Notes under the pieces: model-generated
Databases searched by the model: none
What the model saw: the letters and a program-made list of their open reading frames with translations, nothing else
Told to the model about the DNA's origin: nothing
Assembly (NCBI RefSeq): GCF_002000055.1
Contig: NZ_MVBD01000013.1
Location: forward strand, 1-64,000
Length of the DNA: 64,000 bases
Reading direction: 5' to 3'
Origin: Marinicella sediminis
GTDB lineage: Bacteria > Pseudomonadota > Gammaproteobacteria > Xanthomonadales > Marinicellaceae
Position numbers and translations under genes: made by a program
Part shown: positions 55,268 to 64,000 of the stretch, piece after piece
Numbering within the stretch: the stretch's first letter is position 1
Layout of the letters: every line of letters starts with the position of its first letter

Positions 55268-58158
55268 TGCACCGCATCAGGAGGCCTGCCATTTGCTGAC
55301 AGGGACGCCAGAATGGCGCGTGTTTGCTGCCTGATATCCTGCCGGGACTGATGGTTGAATGCTGCCACTGCATCGGCCAATTGCCCCTGGGTCCTGAGCA
55401 ACTCATCCGGACTGCTGCGACCAGCTCGTTGGTAAGCCTGTTCACAAGCTGTCAAAAACAGTTGCTTCATTTCAATCTGACGAAAACGAACGAATGCCCG
55501 GTCCACAACACACAACTGATCCAGTTGCTGATCATTCACCGTTTCACTGCTGTCAGACTGATTGAGTCTTTGCAGTAACCTGACCCGGTTGATGAAGCTG
55601 TGTTTGATGTCTTCTTCACTGAAGTATTGTGCCACAGTAAAACTGTGTAGTTCGTCACCGCTGACCAGGTAATCAAGCAACTGATAAAGCGAGGCGTCCG
55701 GTTTTTTATTGTATTCATGCAGGTAGGCCTGTGTTGTGAGCGCCTGATCAATTCCGCCATCCACCCAGTTACTGATGGCTCCGTATGCCAGATAGGCCAT
55801 CAGGTTGGCTTGCTGACTCTCCATCAGACCAACATCAGCCTGTAACGCCACCATCACCTGATTGGCCAGATCGTTTTCATCAGCGGCATGGAGCATCATC
55901 ATCAGATGACCAAGGCTGGCGGTGACAACGGGACTGCCGGGGCCGGCAGACTTCAGCAGATCAGGAATGAACCTCAATTGATCCATCAGCCCAGGCAGGT
56001 AATTGAATAACTCAAAATGATACATGGCCCGTTTAGACAGCGCATAATACAAGCCATTGTGATTATCAGATTCTTCGAAAATCCGGGTGGCCTGATCCAG
56101 AGCCTTGATCGCCTGTTGCGGACGATCTGTTCTGAGCAGCAACGACGAATAGGTTTCCCAGGTTCTGCCCAGCAGTGAATTGAGCGGATCAATGGCTCCG
56201 ATGTCCGCGATGATTTGCAACAGCATGTCTTCTGCTTGTTGATGCTGTTTCTGGCGAATTTTGGCAATGGCATAATCATGAAAAATCAACTGATAATCAA
56301 AATTCAGTTTGCCTTCGGTTTCCTCCAGCAATGCCAGTGATTCAGTGAAATACCGTTCAGCACGATCATAATCCTGCGTTTTCTGAACTTCAATGGCTAA
56401 CCTCGACATCACATTGACTTTGACATCAATGTCGGTGAGTAACTGTTCATCTGCGGCATCAATCAACTCTGGCAACAATTGCTCAAACCGAGCCTGATCA
56501 TGAATGTTCCGACCAGCGAAGCTGCCATATGCCTGCAACAGATTCATCTTCGCCTCAGCCACCACATTGTCATCTTGCAGTCCGGCTGCCTGATGAGCTG
56601 ACAACACCGCATCTGAAGTCACAATGGCTGCATCTACCCGGCCCAGTGCCAGGTAAATACTGGCCAGTACATTTCGGGTTTTGAGGGTCAGCTGATCGGT
56701 TTCGGGGTACAGTGATTGCTGCATGGCAACGGCTTGTTCAAACTGAACCAACGCTTCATCCAGTAGCCCCAGTTTGATGTATATTTCACCCAGTTTCCGA
56801 TGCAGCTCTTCTTTCAGGGTAAGGTCTCCATTGACTTGCTCCAACGGAATGTCATGATTTGCATCCAGGACTTCTTTGATGGTCACCTGGCCGTTTCTGG
56901 CCATGAACGGATCAGCCTGATTCAGGATATTGGTCACAAATGCCAGCGAAGCATCAGCCCTGTTGGCTGCCTGATATGCGTTGTGGGCGAAATTGCTGAC
57001 CATCACCAGGCTGACCAGTAACACCAGCAGTGCCAGCGCGGCAAAGGCTGTCACCAGTCGGTTGCGGCTGACCAGCTTTTTGACCAAATAAGTTCTGGAA
57101 TCACTGAGCAATGAAATCGGTTTGTTGTGCAGCCAGTAGTCCAGATCTTCAGCAAAATGATCCATGGACTCATAGCGGTCTGCAGGGTCAATCGCCAATG
57201 CCTGACGGAAAATAAGTTTCAGTTCATGGGACATTGAAGCTTCTTGCAACAATTGATCAATGTGGTCACGATCAACCTGAGGATCATAATTCTGCGGGTC
57301 AATATTGGGCAATGCAGGGGTTTGCAACAATTGTGTCAGGGTGGTGGCTGCCAGTGAAAACACATCGGTTACCACAGAGATATCCTGCCCAAGGATCTGT
57401 TCGGGTGAAGCAATTTCCGGCGTGTAAACCCTCAGGCCAGCATCCTCGTGCTGATGTTCAGAAGAAGCAATACCAAAATCAACCACCACCACATGATGAT
57501 TGTCGTCGATCAGGATGTTACTGGCTTTCAGGTCACGGTGTATCACCAGATTGCCATGAGCATAACTGATGGCTCTGGCCACCTTTAGACACAACAGAAT
57601 AATTTCCCGCTGAGACAGCCCTTGTTGTTTCACATACTGATCAAATGGAACCCCATTGGCCACATAATCCATCACCATGTAAAACAATCCATCATCACTG
57701 ACTCCACCGTGGTGCATGGTGATGATGTTGGGATGCCGCAACCTGGAGAGGATGGTTTGTTCGTGGTTAAACAATTCTTTGCTGGCATCTGACACCTGCC
57801 AGCCTGCCATCACTTTGATCGCCACTTTTTTCTGGATCGAACCATCCGTTCGCTCTGCCAGGTAAATTGATGACATGCCTCCCCGGGAGATGAGTTTCAA
57901 CAAATGGTATTCACCCAGCTGTTCTCCTGACAGGTCATTGCCCTGTTGAAGGTGTTGTTTGAACAAGTCCTGAGCATTGGTGTCCATAAGCGTGTCTTTC
58001 GTGTGAACCCCGAACAACAGCCGGCGAACGGCAGATTGCTCCTCTTCGGAAAGGTCCGTCATGGCATGCAGCTTTTTCAGTGCAACCGGTAGCGGGTAAT
58101 CAAACAATGATTCAAAGATGGGTTTGACTTTTTTCCATTTGGCGATGTCGGTGATCAT
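55264..58158 (-). CDS. Membrane Ser/Thr protein kinase with TPR periplasmic domain
   Basis: 964 aa. Cytosolic N-terminal segment, kinase domain (about residues 80-345: glycine loop ISRGGMSSIY, catalytic Lys AIKVMAG, HRDLKASNILID, DFGIASS), one membrane helix at about 368-388 (LVTAFAALALLVLLVSLVMV), then a large TPR region (for example EALVQFEQAVAMQQSLYPET, RYFTESLALLEETEG). The glycine loop has Arg-Gly-Gly-Met-Ser where G-x-G-x-x-G is usual, as in many bacterial PknB-like kinases. Its TAA shares TTAA with the TAA of the sigma gene, so they converge with overlapping stops. Likely signal-transduction partner of the sigma factor (inference). Confidence 0.88.
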   Translation of the reverse strand: MITDIAKWKKVKPIFESLFDYPLPVALKKLHAMTDLSEEEQSAVRRLLFGVHTKDTLMDTNAQDLFKQHLQQGNDLSGEQLGEYHLLKLISRGGMSSIYLAERTDGSIQKKVAIKVMAGWQVSDASKELFNHEQTILSRLRHPNIITMHHGGVSDDGLFYMVMDYVANGVPFDQYVKQQGLSQREIILLCLKVARAISYAHGNLVIHRDLKASNILIDDNHHVVVVDFGIASSEHQHEDAGLRVYTPEIASPEQILGQDISVVTDVFSLAATTLTQLLQTPALPNIDPQNYDPQVDRDHIDQLLQEASMSHELKLIFRQALAIDPADRYESMDHFAEDLDYWLHNKPISLLSDSRTYLVKKLVSRNRLVTAFAALALLVLLVSLVMVSNFAHNAYQAANRADASLAFVTNILNQADPFMARNGQVTIKEVLDANHDIPLEQVNGDLTLKEELHRKLGEIYIKLGLLDEALVQFEQAVAMQQSLYPETDQLTLKTRNVLASIYLALGRVDAAIVTSDAVLSAHQAAGLQDDNVVAEAKMNLLQAYGSFAGRNIHDQARFEQLLPELIDAADEQLLTDIDVKVNVMSRLAIEVQKTQDYDRAERYFTESLALLEETEGKLNFDYQLIFHDYAIAKIRQKQHQQAEDMLLQIIADIGAIDPLNSLLGRTWETYSSLLLRTDRPQQAIKALDQATRIFEESDNHNGLYYALSKRAMYHFELFNYLPGLMDQLRFIPDLLKSAGPGSPVVTASLGHLMMMLHAADENDLANQVMVALQADVGLMESQQANLMAYLAYGAISNWVDGGIDQALTTQAYLHEYNKKPDASLYQLLDYLVSGDELHSFTVAQYFSEEDIKHSFINRVRLLQRLNQSDSSETVNDQQLDQLCVVDRAFVRFRQIEMKQLFLTACEQAYQRAGRSSPDELLRTQGQLADAVAAFNHQSRQDIRQQTRAILASLSANGRPPDAVH

Positions 58159-58672
58159 TGGCTTTTTGCACTGTTTTTACCGGGTTATTTATCATCACTG
58201 ATTCAGGTTAACCTGGTCAATATAAAAATTGGCTTCATCAAGCCAATCCCAGCAACCTGGTCAATCAGATCGAGCCACCGGCTGGAAATTTCAAAAAGGG
58301 GGGCTAAAAACAATTCCATTCAATTCCGGTGACTCTGGGCTCAAGCCGGACATAATTGTGTGTGCGATCAATGAACCGGCATTTTTAAGATGCTTATATT
58401 CAGTATTCGAAATTGTCAGAAAAAAATTCACTCCCCGGTAAAAATAATTGAACCCAAGCGATGATTTGAACGCAATGACTGGGTTGACGGTGTCTTTTAT
58501 CCAACCGCATGGCTTCATCTACTCTTCTATCAGGAATAAATACAATGGCATCCAGCAACTGAATCCTCAATGATCACTGACAGTTACCCATGTATGCACA
58601 AGTTTCATTGATTGGTGACCATCGGATTCATTATAATCAATCATTCATCTTCACGCTGACAATCAAAAAACA
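58159..58672. other. Intergenic stretch, no convincing gene
   Basis: 514 bp between the kinase start and the hydroxylase gene. A 75-residue minus-strand frame (58291-58518) with hydrophobic and Pro/Ser-rich parts has no family similarity and no RBS I can support. No tRNA, hairpin with T-run or repeat stands out; the end (about 58620-58670) is A/T-rich and probably holds the promoter of the next gene. Confidence 0.5.
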
Positions 58673-59350
58673 ATGAATTTTGGTGGTAATTTCAAACACT
58701 TGTGTGATGCCGATGTGTCACCGGTGATACAACTGGTCGAACACTTAACCAGCAAACACTGGTCACTGGATGTGACCCGGCAACAACGCTATGACGTTCA
58801 CGAACACACTGAAACCATTAACCTGGTACATGACCCCGATTTTCGTCACATGAATCCCACCAAACATCCGGCACTGGACGTATTTGGTCCGATTATCCAG
58901 CCCATACTGAGTTACATTGCTCAGTATTATGAGCAACAAGCAGCCAATCAATCATTGATCAGTCAATACGGGCTGGGTTACTTCATCAGGGCCAACATCA
59001 TTAAACTCAAAGCCGGTGGAATCATTGAAGCCCATCAGGACAAAAACTTTTCTCTGGCTCATTCCCACCGCATCCATATCCCGATCATCACCCACGAAGA
59101 TGTGGATTTCACCGTTGGTGATGAGACCGTTCATATTCCAGTTGGAGAAGTGGTGGAGATCAATAATCGGCGCATGCATTCCGTACACAACAACAGTCCA
59201 GTCGACCGGGTGCACTTGATCGTAGATTTTGTCATTCCCGGAGAACCTTGTTGTTGTGCTGACAAGACCCATCCCGGCGAACTGTGCACACCGCAGGCCT
59301 GTATGGCAACCGACCGATTGCAGGTGCCCTGTTATTGTTTTCCCCAATGA
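58673..59350 (+). CDS. Aspartyl/asparaginyl beta-hydroxylase-like 2-oxoglutarate oxygenase with Cys-rich tail
   Basis: 225 aa. The double-stranded beta-helix with iron ligands: HQDKNFS (H-x-D), HRIHIPIITHEDVDF, and RRMHSVHNNSPVDRVHLIVD with distal His and the Arg that binds 2-oxoglutarate. Family substrate range includes protein Asp/Asn, free amino acids and lipids. The last 36 residues hold seven cysteines (PCCCADKTHP, ELCTPQAC, VPCYCF), unusual for the family and possibly metal-binding. The stop overlaps the start of the sulfotransferase gene (ATGA). Confidence 0.85.
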   Translation: MNFGGNFKHLCDADVSPVIQLVEHLTSKHWSLDVTRQQRYDVHEHTETINLVHDPDFRHMNPTKHPALDVFGPIIQPILSYIAQYYEQQAANQSLISQYGLGYFIRANIIKLKAGGIIEAHQDKNFSLAHSHRIHIPIITHEDVDFTVGDETVHIPVGEVVEINNRRMHSVHNNSPVDRVHLIVDFVIPGEPCCCADKTHPGELCTPQACMATDRLQVPCYCFPQ

Positions 59351-60267
59351 ATCCCCAACAAATGCTGCAGATGGCCAGCCACGCCACGGCTCACCTCAGT
59401 GATGAGCAACTGGCGGCGTGTTTCAAACACATACACATCATCGTATCTGCACCACGGTCAGGCAGTACCTTGTTGTTTGAACAGTTGTGTAAACAACAGG
59501 ACATCTGGAGCATTGGTTTTGAAACCCATGTGATTTTCAACCTGTTCCCTCACCTCAGGTTTAATAACACCAATCAGGAATCCGGTGCACTGGATCAATC
59601 CCATGCCGATGCGAAAACCATCCGGCTGATCAGATCGGCGATGTTGTTTTTACTACAAAACCATCGGGGTCAACGCTATCTGGACCCTGCTGTTGATGCT
59701 CCTGCTCAACCACTGATGGTGGAAAAAACCCCACGCAATGCGCTGAACATTCAATTTTTGCGCCAACTGTTTCCCCAGGCGCGATTCATCTACATGCACC
59801 GTCAGCCGCAACCTGCCATCGCCAGCCTGATTGAAGCCTGGCAGGTGGGCCTGCAAACCGGCAGGTTTGTGACCTATCCCAATTTACCAGGCTGGCATTT
59901 ACCGGCCTGGTGTTTTCTGTTGCCTTCTGGCTGGCAAGATCTGATTGGCCATGAGTTGGCTGAAATAGCCTGTTTCCAGTGGATAAGAAGTAATCAAACC
60001 ATTCAGCAGGATCTCGCCAAACTGCCTGCTGACAGTCATTGTGACATCAGTTACGAGGCCTTGAGGCAATCACCGGAACAAGCGATCCTGGCTTTATTGC
60101 AGTTTATCCAACCCGGTCTGAACCATCAGCCTGAGGTTGATATGGTGCTGTCAAGAAGCACCCTGACACCACCTGATCCAAACAAATGGCGCCGACACGA
60201 ACACGCCATCAATACTTTGCGCTCACAGTGGCAGGATGTACTTAAAGGTTATCAAAAAACTGACTGA
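59347..60267 (+). CDS. Sulfotransferase family protein
   Basis: 306 aa from MNPQQMLQMASHATAHL (an in-frame ATG at 59284 lies inside the hydroxylase gene). The PAPS-binding 5' loop is VSAPRSGSTLLFEQL; FIYMHRQPQPAIAS is the 3'-phosphate (PSB) region. Cytosolic by lack of signal peptide. Translationally coupled to the hydroxylase gene, suggesting a two-step modification (hydroxylate then sulfate) of one substrate; this is inference. Confidence 0.85.
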   Translation: MNPQQMLQMASHATAHLSDEQLAACFKHIHIIVSAPRSGSTLLFEQLCKQQDIWSIGFETHVIFNLFPHLRFNNTNQESGALDQSHADAKTIRLIRSAMLFLLQNHRGQRYLDPAVDAPAQPLMVEKTPRNALNIQFLRQLFPQARFIYMHRQPQPAIASLIEAWQVGLQTGRFVTYPNLPGWHLPAWCFLLPSGWQDLIGHELAEIACFQWIRSNQTIQQDLAKLPADSHCDISYEALRQSPEQAILALLQFIQPGLNHQPEVDMVLSRSTLTPPDPNKWRRHEHAINTLRSQWQDVLKGYQKTD

Positions 60268-60937
60268 CCACTTCACTGGCCCGGCCATGAAGTGAGGTTT
60301 GAAAGGCGTTGGCCTGATCTCCAGGTTCAAGATTCAATTCAACCGTGTGTGCACCTGCCTGATTGGCGAGCTCGACGAAACCGGCTGCCGGATAAACGGT
60401 ACCCGAGGTACCAATGGAAACAAACAAATCACAACGCAACAGGGACTGCATGATCTCATCCATCAACAACGGCATTTCACCAAACCACACAATGTGCGGC
60501 CTGAGTGTGCCCGCTCGCTGACAAGACTGACACACCGATTCGACAGTGAGGTCTTCATCTGTGGCACTGACCTGATGGCATTGTATACAACGTTGTTTCA
60601 GTAACTCACCATGCATGTGTATCAATTGCTTGCTGCCGGCACGTTCGTGAAGATCATCCACATTTTGAGTCACCAGCAAAAATGATTCAAAATCTGTCTC
60701 AATGTCAGCCAGTATTTGATGGGCTGCATTGGGGTAAACTGTTTTCAGTGCTGCCCGTCTCATGTTATAAAACCGATGCACCAAATGAGGATCCCGATCA
60801 AAAGCCTCAGGCGTGGCCACCTCTTCAATGCGGTGGTTGTCCCATAATCCATTGTTGTCGCGAAAGGTAGACAGCCCGCTTTCTGCAGATATGCCTGCTC
60901 CGGTGAGCACCACCACGTGGTTAAATGATTGATTCAT
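60242..60937 (-). CDS. cobB: NAD-dependent protein deacylase, sirtuin class III (CobB-like)
   Basis: 231 aa. NAD-binding GAGISAESGLSTFRDNNGLW, TQNVDDLHERAGS with catalytic His nearby (LIHMHGEL), zinc Cys in CIQCHQ and CQSCQ, and VWFGEMP. The YNMR segment gives the Tyr-x-x-Arg pair that in CobB/SIRT5 binds succinyl or malonyl lysine, so desuccinylase activity is likely in addition to deacetylation. Convergent with the sulfotransferase: the last 26 bp overlap on opposite strands. Confidence 0.93.
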   Translation of the reverse strand: MNQSFNHVVVLTGAGISAESGLSTFRDNNGLWDNHRIEEVATPEAFDRDPHLVHRFYNMRRAALKTVYPNAAHQILADIETDFESFLLVTQNVDDLHERAGSKQLIHMHGELLKQRCIQCHQVSATDEDLTVESVCQSCQRAGTLRPHIVWFGEMPLLMDEIMQSLLRCDLFVSIGTSGTVYPAAGFVELANQAGAHTVELNLEPGDQANAFQTSLHGRASEVVSQFFDNL

Positions 60938-60963
60938 GGACGCATTATATCAGCCCGCAGTGG

Positions 60964-61314
60964 TCACTCATCCGGAACGTTCAACACTTGTGGGTCACAA
61001 CTGATGTATGCACCTGTGGTGGTGTCCTGGACCAACACAGAAACCATGGTCAACTGACTGTGGGTGTTTTTGTTCATCACCCTGATGGAACGTTTGCCCT
61101 GTTCCAGTAAAGCTGGTTCAAATTGCTGGTTGGCATCGGTGCTCACCAGTTGGTTAATGATGAACCGTTCATCGGTGGCATCTGAAAGCACAAAATTCAT
61201 TTTGGTGTCTTTTTCAGTTACCTGGATGATGTCCGGTGAATAACTATAAAAATACGCTCCTTGTCCGGTGTTGCCACCAAATGCCACATAGGCAACGGTT
61301 AGTTGAATGTTCAT
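60964..61314 (-). CDS. Small beta-rich protein of unknown function, beside STAND gene
   Basis: 116 aa without signal peptide. MNIQLTVAYVAFGGNTGQGA then a beta-rich body ending YISCDPQVLNVPDE; the ending recalls small DP-EP-type proteins, a weak resemblance. It is 12 bp after the STAND-TPR gene on the same strand, so probably its partner. Confidence 0.6.
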   Translation of the reverse strand: MNIQLTVAYVAFGGNTGQGAYFYSYSPDIIQVTEKDTKMNFVLSDATDERFIINQLVSTDANQQFEPALLEQGKRSIRVMNKNTHSQLTMVSVLVQDTTTGAYISCDPQVLNVPDE

Positions 61315-61326
61315 ATAAGCCTCTTT

Positions 61327-64000
61327 TTAGTGAAATGTGATTAGTTGTTCTTCAATCAGGGGTTGATAGAATTCCGGGTTCCGGTATTCAGAGTCCTTCA
61401 GCAAGCGAACAAATTCGTGATGACTGATGTCCCCCTTGCGTGCATGGCTGAGTGCCAGATAAATGGCCATCAATTGCTGACTTTGCGGGTTGTCCTCAAG
61501 CATGGCCGTAATTTGAGCCCAGGCATGATCCAGCTGAATCCGGCTGCCCACTTGTCTGACAGTCTGCTCAACCTGGTCCAGTATTTTTAATTGATTCAGA
61601 CACAGCATCACATAAGCCAATTGTGCAGAACGTTGCGCTGCCACTGCCTGATCATTCCATAATTGCATACCCTCTTCAATGGCTTGCAATGCAGATTCAG
61701 GTTGCTCATGGTCATAAAACAGCAAGGCCTGTTCCAGTTTGAGCCGCATTTTCATTGCTGAGATTCTCGGCGACATACGTAAATTCAGTTTAAAAAATTC
61801 AATCAACTGGCTGGCTTGCTGAATGTGCTGCAAAGCCGCATCGGGATCGCCGGCATGGCGGTCTATGGTGGCATTCAATAAGTGCAGGCCAAGCAATTCT
61901 TTTTTGTGGTTATGTTGTTCAGGCGCCAGTAAATTCAGCTGCTGACTTTTGCCAATGGCTTCAGTTGCCAATGTTTGTGCCTGATCAATGAATCCCAGAT
62001 CAAAAGTCACGCTGGCCATGCGATGCAGTGCCAGGGACTCCCGGTGCAGTTTCATTTGTCTGGCTGATGCATCATCAACCAAACTGGCCGTCAAAACCCT
62101 GGAATCCTCATAGGCCTTCAGCGCCTCGCCCAGCGCCCCTTTTTTGCGCAGCACATTACCCTGCCAGGACCAGCTGTCAGCCAGATCGGCAATCAACAAC
62201 TGATCATCCGGTTTGCGGCTGAGCAATGCCGTTTTTAAGGCGATGGATTGTGAAAAATAGCGTTCAGCACTGTCCAATTGATCTGACTTTTCAGCAAGAC
62301 TGCCCAGGTTATTCAATGCATAGGAATGTTCCAGAACCCATTGATCCTGATCAGGCTCGAGATCCCGCAATTGTCTGGCCAACGCCAAATAGGCTTGCCA
62401 ATGGGTGTTGGCCACACTGAATTCCTGATGATTGAATGCCAGGTGTCCGAGCCAGTAATGGCTGAGCATTTTTTGATTCAATACACCAGGATGATCAATG
62501 ATGGCAGACTGTCCGGCCAATGCGATACCAGCAGTAAAGAAATCAGCGGCCTGTTCGTCTTCCCGCTGATTAACACTCAATGTTCCCAGTTGGTTATAAG
62601 TGGCCATGTATTGTGCCCACTGCTTGGCAGTCAATGCGTTTTGTTGACTGGCATAGACCCCGATCACCTCCTGATTGATTCGTTGCATCAGTTCCAGGGC
62701 TCCTGCCTGCTTTAACTGTGGACTGATTTGTTCTGTCAATACGGTGCTGAGCCCCATTAACTGGGCCTGGGTTTGTTGCCATTGATGTTCAGTTTTTTGC
62801 TCCTGATACCAAAACCAAACCATCCCCAGGGCACAGGCAACACCCAGCATGATGGCAGACAGTTTACTGGCTTGATGGCGCCTGATGTGGGTTTTGGAGT
62901 GAGCGATGAACTCTTGCACAGAATCGGACTGGTCACTGGTTGGGACAGGTGGGGTTGTCACCAACCTCTGAAAATCTGGCACATTTAAACAAGCCGCCGG
63001 ATGTTTCCCGGCATTCACCCAACGAATGGCCATCAGCTTAAGTTCAACCTGTTTGATCAGTAGGTTTTGATGAGCTTCGATCCAATCGCCCAGTCTGGGC
63101 CACAGGTAAACCATGTTTTTTTCATTGAAACTGAGTTGAATTTGCGCGCCCCGCAGATTGCTCTTCAAAATCCGCAAATCAAGCAGCCGGGTCAAAATCG
63201 ACTGATCCACTTCTCTTTGTATCACCACCCAGTCAGGATACTTCAATACCGGTCGTTGGTGCTCAATCGATTCAAAACCAATCAATGCGGGAAATTGACT
63301 GGAAACCTGTGCCTGTTGTTCAGGTGTCAACTGTTTAAACACGTGTTCATGATGGGTGCCCATGATGCCCTCAATCCCACCCATGTCCTGGTAATCCTTG
63401 AATGACAATTCACTGCTGTTGTGTCCCTCACACAACCTTTGAAACAGCACCTGCAATGTACTCAGGCTGAGGTGATAACGATTCACCAATTGACTGATCT
63501 GGTCCAGCAAGGTTGTTTGTCTGGCTGCATTGACAGCAAAAAACAGACCGGCTGCCTGAAAGGTCTTTTTTAACCACTGCATTTTCTCACTGCCGGACAT
63601 CTCGGGCAGTCTGTATGGCAACAACTGTCCATCATGGCATACCCGTTCCAGTCGTTGGGTCAGTTCCTGACTGGCTTCATCACGGGCACTTAACACCAGC
63701 AGACATTTCCCTGAGCGGTACAAAGTATCAATCAACTGCATCAAGTCATCAATCCGGGATGGTGACCCATCTTCGGTACGCGGATCAAACATCCAATGTT
63801 CAATCTGATCAATGAATACGATGAGCCGTTGTTCGCTGCCGGTCAGCTGCTCCTCATCTGCCTGAACTGTGCGTGGCTTTTCAGCGTCATCCTGAGGCAA
63901 TTGCTCAGCACCAAAGACGTCTGAAAAAAAGGCTTGTTGTTGCAATGAAGAGCGCAAAGTTTCAGTGCCTGAGTGAATGGCCAAATCCCAACACAACGCC
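61327..64000 (-). CDS. STAND-type ATPase with TPR repeats, N-terminus beyond window
   Basis: At least 889 residues; the frame is open at the right edge, so the N-terminus (P-loop and any effector or DNA-binding domain) is not seen. What remains: Walker B-like RLIVFIDQIEHWMFDP, the sensor segment CLLVLSARDEASQELTQRLE and LSTLQVLFQRLCEG, features of nSTAND1 ATPases. There is a membrane helix at about residue 380 (KLSAIMLGVACALGMVWFWY), then TPR repeats (for example ALNNLGSLAEKSDQLDSAER). STAND proteins are signalling switches; bacterial ones occur in regulation and in antiphage defence. Confidence 0.75.
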   Translation of the reverse strand, partial: ALCWDLAIHSGTETLRSSLQQQAFFSDVFGAEQLPQDDAEKPRTVQADEEQLTGSEQRLIVFIDQIEHWMFDPRTEDGSPSRIDDLMQLIDTLYRSGKCLLVLSARDEASQELTQRLERVCHDGQLLPYRLPEMSGSEKMQWLKKTFQAAGLFFAVNAARQTTLLDQISQLVNRYHLSLSTLQVLFQRLCEGHNSSELSFKDYQDMGGIEGIMGTHHEHVFKQLTPEQQAQVSSQFPALIGFESIEHQRPVLKYPDWVVIQREVDQSILTRLLDLRILKSNLRGAQIQLSFNEKNMVYLWPRLGDWIEAHQNLLIKQVELKLMAIRWVNAGKHPAACLNVPDFQRLVTTPPVPTSDQSDSVQEFIAHSKTHIRRHQASKLSAIMLGVACALGMVWFWYQEQKTEHQWQQTQAQLMGLSTVLTEQISPQLKQAGALELMQRINQEVIGVYASQQNALTAKQWAQYMATYNQLGTLSVNQREDEQAADFFTAGIALAGQSAIIDHPGVLNQKMLSHYWLGHLAFNHQEFSVANTHWQAYLALARQLRDLEPDQDQWVLEHSYALNNLGSLAEKSDQLDSAERYFSQSIALKTALLSRKPDDQLLIADLADSWSWQGNVLRKKGALGEALKAYEDSRVLTASLVDDASARQMKLHRESLALHRMASVTFDLGFIDQAQTLATEAIGKSQQLNLLAPEQHNHKKELLGLHLLNATIDRHAGDPDAALQHIQQASQLIEFFKLNLRMSPRISAMKMRLKLEQALLFYDHEQPESALQAIEEGMQLWNDQAVAAQRSAQLAYVMLCLNQLKILDQVEQTVRQVGSRIQLDHAWAQITAMLEDNPQSQQLMAIYLALSHARKGDISHHEFVRLLKDSEYRNPEFYQPLIEEQLITFH

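Noticed and set aside
58291-58518. 75-residue minus-strand frame in the kinase-hydroxylase spacer
   Set aside because: No RBS, family or neighbour support; noted only as part of the intergenic description.

Overview
The window is a stretch of gammaproteobacterial chromosome, probably from a marine, Marinicella-like bacterium. The basis for that is the lipid A/KDO block exbB-exbD-msbA-lpxK-kdsB, the alaS-csrA pair next to a tRNA-Ser-like sequence, a cd1 nitrite reductase closely resembling that of Pseudomonas, and a secreted FG-GAP protein ending in FSDGFE, a tail I associate with Marinicella/Xanthomonadales-like proteins. The genus is an inference from gene content only.

Layout. 1-7.9 kb: housekeeping genes, all on the minus strand (tRNA-Ser-like remnant, csrA, alaS, kdsB, lpxK, msbA, exbD, exbB). 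8-16.7 kb: acyl-CoA/lipid metabolism (two-domain fatty acyl-CoA reductase, acyl-CoA-binding protein, TetR regulators, saccharopine-dehydrogenase-like reductase, SDRs, acyl-CoA dehydrogenase and an APH-fold kinase; the last group resembles the levulinate/4-hydroxyacid Lva module). 17-22.1 kb: an envelope lipid-export-type operon (beta-barrel, LolA-like protein, MMPL/RND pump) divergent from a BigR/YgaV-type ArsR repressor. 22.2-27.7 kb: a DUF5916 outer-membrane protein and small exported or orphan proteins, including a DJ-1/PfpI homologue that has lost its catalytic cysteine.

27.8-33.6 kb is accessory DNA: a decayed integron. A truncated integron integrase (plus strand) faces away from a minus-strand cassette array with recognisable attC sites. 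The array is interrupted by a REP-associated tyrosine transposase, two families of REP-like repeats and an FG-GAP gene. 33.7-41.6 kb returns to core genes (radA, a glutaredoxin-like gene, sdaA, a SIMPL protein) and a MipA/OmpV-DUF3019-two-component operon.

41.7-54.5 kb is a denitrification island: a porin, norC-norB-norQ, a membrane protein, a NapH/CcoG-like 4Fe-4S protein, norD, a haem-type TonB receptor, an unusual nirS with an extra N-terminal cytochrome c domain and lipobox, and a DNR-type regulator. Five TTGAY-N4-ATCAA boxes precede the porin, norC, the TonB receptor (two) and nirS. Most sit about 41 bp upstream of a plausible start site, so this looks like one NO/oxygen-responsive regulon that turns nitrite into N2O. 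No haem d1 synthesis genes and no nosZ are in the window.

54.6-64 kb: an ECF-type sigma factor converging on a large Ser/Thr kinase-TPR protein, an aspartyl/asparaginyl hydroxylase-like gene with a Cys-rich tail translationally coupled to a sulfotransferase, a class III sirtuin, a small unknown protein, and a STAND-ATPase-TPR protein cut by the window edge.
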